6,764 nt of DNA from Porphyromonadaceae bacterium UBA7180 (GTDB lineage: Bacteria; Bacteroidota; Bacteroidia; Bacteroidales; Muribaculaceae), in the NCBI GenBank assembly GCA_002491165.1, contig DKVK01000113.1:1-6764 (forward strand), given 5' to 3'. Each line of letters starts with the position of its first letter. The stretch's first letter is position 1. Below, one piece after another: positions 5,440 to 6,764 of this stretch. Below the pieces are notes generated by a model, which saw only the letters and a list, made by a program, of their open reading frames with translations, had not been told where the DNA came from and searched no databases. The position numbers and the translations under genes were made by a program.

Positions 5440-6730
5440 CGAATCTACACAATACCTGTTCAGCCGCCTGCCGATGTTCTCGCGCGTCGGTGCCGCGGCC
5501 TACAAACCCGGGCTCGAAACCTCGGAACGTCTCGATGCCTTTTTCGGACATCCGCATCGCCGTTTCCGTAGCATCCACGTGGCCGGAACCAACGGCAAGG
5601 GGAGCTGCTCGCACACCCTCGCCGCCATTCTGCAAGAGGCCGGCTACCGCACCGGGCTTTACACCTCGCCTCATCTTGCCGATTTCCGCGAACGTATGCG
5701 CGTGGACGGCGAGATGATTGAGCGGCAGGAGGTGGTGGATTTCGTGGAGAAATACCGCAATTCCGGTTACGAAGGGTCGCCGTCTTTCTTTGAGCTGACC
5801 ATGATGATGGCCTTCGACTTCTTTGCGCGCCGCAAGGTGGATTTCGCCGTCGTTGAAGTAGGGATGGGCGGTCGCCTCGATTCCACCAATATCATCACCC
5901 CCGAAGGTTGCGTAATCACCAATATCTCGCTCGACCACACGCAGTTTCTCGGCGACACGCTGCCGAAAATCGCCGGCGAGAAAGCCGGTATCATAAAGGC
6001 TGGAATACCGGTAACGGTAGGTGAAGCCGAAGGTGAAGTGCGCGAGGTTTTCGAACGGAAAGCGGCGGAAGTCGGCGCACCGATAACCTTTGCTCAGGAT
6101 TGTAATCTGGCGGAAATCACGCGCGACGAGGAAACCGGGAAATGGCGCATACTGTGGCGCGGCCGGTCATTCCTCTACCCGCTGGCCGGGGAATATCAGA
6201 AAGCCAATATACGCACAGTCCTCACAGCTATTGAAATGTTGCAGAAAGCCGGAATCGGGATTCCCAATGAGGCTGTGGTGCGCGGCATGGAACAGTGTGA
6301 CAAACTGACCGGACTGCGCGGCCGCTGGATGGAACTGTCGCAGTCGCCGCTGACCATCGCCGACACCGGCCACAACGAAGCCGGACTGAAATATAACATG
6401 GCCCAACTGAAACTGCTGATGGCCGAGCGGCCTAAAGACGCGCGCCTGCGGATAGTCTGCGGATTCGTGGCTGACAAAGACGTGGACCACATTCTGCGTC
6501 TCTTCCCCAAGAACGCCGAATACTACTTCACGCAAGCGCAGATACCGCGCGCCCTCCCGGTGGATAAACTGTTGGAGAAAGCCACGCAAAACTTCCTGAT
6601 AGGCCGCGCCTACCACACAGTAAAAGAGGCCTATGAAGCCGCCCTCGCCGACGCCGCGCCCCACGAGCTCCTCTACATAGGCGGCAGCACCTTCATAGTA
6701 GCCGACCTCCTCCTCGCCCTCGGATTGTAA
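5429..6730 (+). CDS. folC: Folylpolyglutamate synthase / dihydrofolate synthase
   Basis: A 433-aa cytosolic Mur-ligase-type enzyme of folate metabolism. It adds glutamate to reduced folates using ATP and in most bacteria also joins dihydropteroate to glutamate to give dihydrofolate. Visible motifs in order: HVAGTNGKGS with the P-loop (50-59), LYTSPHL (78-83), SFFELTMMMAF (119-129), VVEVGMGGRLDSTN (141-154), SLDHTQFLGDTLPKIAGEKAG (167-187; the K in EKAG is the site usually carbamylated), GLRGRWM (295-301) and TIADTGHNEAG (309-319), then the C-terminal Mur ligase domain ending in YIGGSTFIVADLL. DTGHN stands where many homologues have DGAHN; the catalytic D and H-N are kept. Length is normal for the family. 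The ATG at 5429 lies in the end of the upstream transporter gene, overlapping by 11 nt. The frame is open and complete, so the gene looks functional. Whether it has both activities cannot be told from sequence alone. Confidence 0.95.
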   Translation: MDYNESTQYLFSRLPMFSRVGAAAYKPGLETSERLDAFFGHPHRRFRSIHVAGTNGKGSCSHTLAAILQEAGYRTGLYTSPHLADFRERMRVDGEMIERQEVVDFVEKYRNSGYEGSPSFFELTMMMAFDFFARRKVDFAVVEVGMGGRLDSTNIITPEGCVITNISLDHTQFLGDTLPKIAGEKAGIIKAGIPVTVGEAEGEVREVFERKAAEVGAPITFAQDCNLAEITRDEETGKWRILWRGRSFLYPLAGEYQKANIRTVLTAIEMLQKAGIGIPNEAVVRGMEQCDKLTGLRGRWMELSQSPLTIADTGHNEAGLKYNMAQLKLLMAERPKDARLRIVCGFVADKDVDHILRLFPKNAEYYFTQAQIPRALPVDKLLEKATQNFLIGRAYHTVKEAYEAALADAAPHELLYIGGSTFIVADLLLALGL

Positions 6731-6733
6731 CCG

Positions 6734-6764
6734 AAAAAGGAGGAGGGTGTATCAAAATGAAGGT
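6734..6764. other. Cut-off element after folC: left arm of a terminator or start of the next gene
   Basis: Four bases after the folC stop, an A5 tract (6734-6738) runs into GGAGGAGGGTGT and then ATCAAAATGAAGGT to the end of the window. An A-tract followed by a G-rich arm is just how the terminator at 3821 begins, so a long hairpin closing beyond the window (with CCCTCCTCC-T5) is my preferred reading. The alternative is a Shine-Dalgarno-like AGGAGG (6741-6746) 10 bases before an ATG (6757-6759) opening M-K. The window ends before either can be settled. Confidence 0.35.

Noticed and set aside
1..6764. Mobile element, phage, toxin-antitoxin or defence system
   Set aside because: I saw no transposase, integrase, terminal repeats, target duplications, tRNA or defence motifs. 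The genes other than the surface protein look like ordinary chromosomal functions.

Overview
The window reads as chromosomal DNA from a gut-type member of the Bacteroidales, possibly Muribaculaceae-like (the family is my inference). Three things point there. Both recognisable promoters have the Bacteroidetes form, TTTG then 20 bases then TAnnTTTGC. Most gene starts lack a Shine-Dalgarno sequence. The first gene encodes a large secreted protein with GLUG repeats and a C-terminal tail resembling a type IX secretion (T9SS) sorting domain. All five genes are on the + strand. There is no sign of tRNA, rRNA, CRISPR, insertion sequences or phage.

Layout. Bases 1-168 hold a promoter (1-32) and a roughly 130-nt AT-rich leader with small inverted repeats. 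Bases 169-3798 encode the 1209-aa secreted protein: signal peptide, a long all-beta-looking N-terminal region with no domain I can name, a GLUG repeat block, a possible Ig-like segment and the C-terminal tail. Bases 3821-3852 form a near-ideal, symmetric intrinsic terminator that isolates this gene from the next unit. A second promoter (3884-3915) then drives a tight cluster: a small TSCPD-domain protein (3949-4203), two half-size chromate-transporter-family membrane proteins (4216-4821 and 4837-5439), and the folate enzyme FolC (5429-6730). FolC starts inside the last codons of the second transporter half. Gaps in the cluster are 12 nt, 15 nt and an 11-nt overlap, so it is very probably one operon. 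The final bases after folC look like either the first arm of a terminator or a leader with a start codon; the window ends too early to decide.

How the genes fit together. The first gene is a stand-alone surface or secreted protein of unknown ligand. In the second unit the two ChrA-like halves almost certainly work as a pair, equivalent to one full-length two-domain ChrA. FolC adds glutamate to folates and probably also makes dihydrofolate. The link between the TSCPD protein, the transporter and FolC is not explained by known pathways. I see no clear previously undescribed system. The points most worth a second look are the inverted repeats built on the -7 element of both promoters, the uncharacterised N-terminal half of the large secreted protein, and the TSCPD/ChrA-pair/folC linkage.
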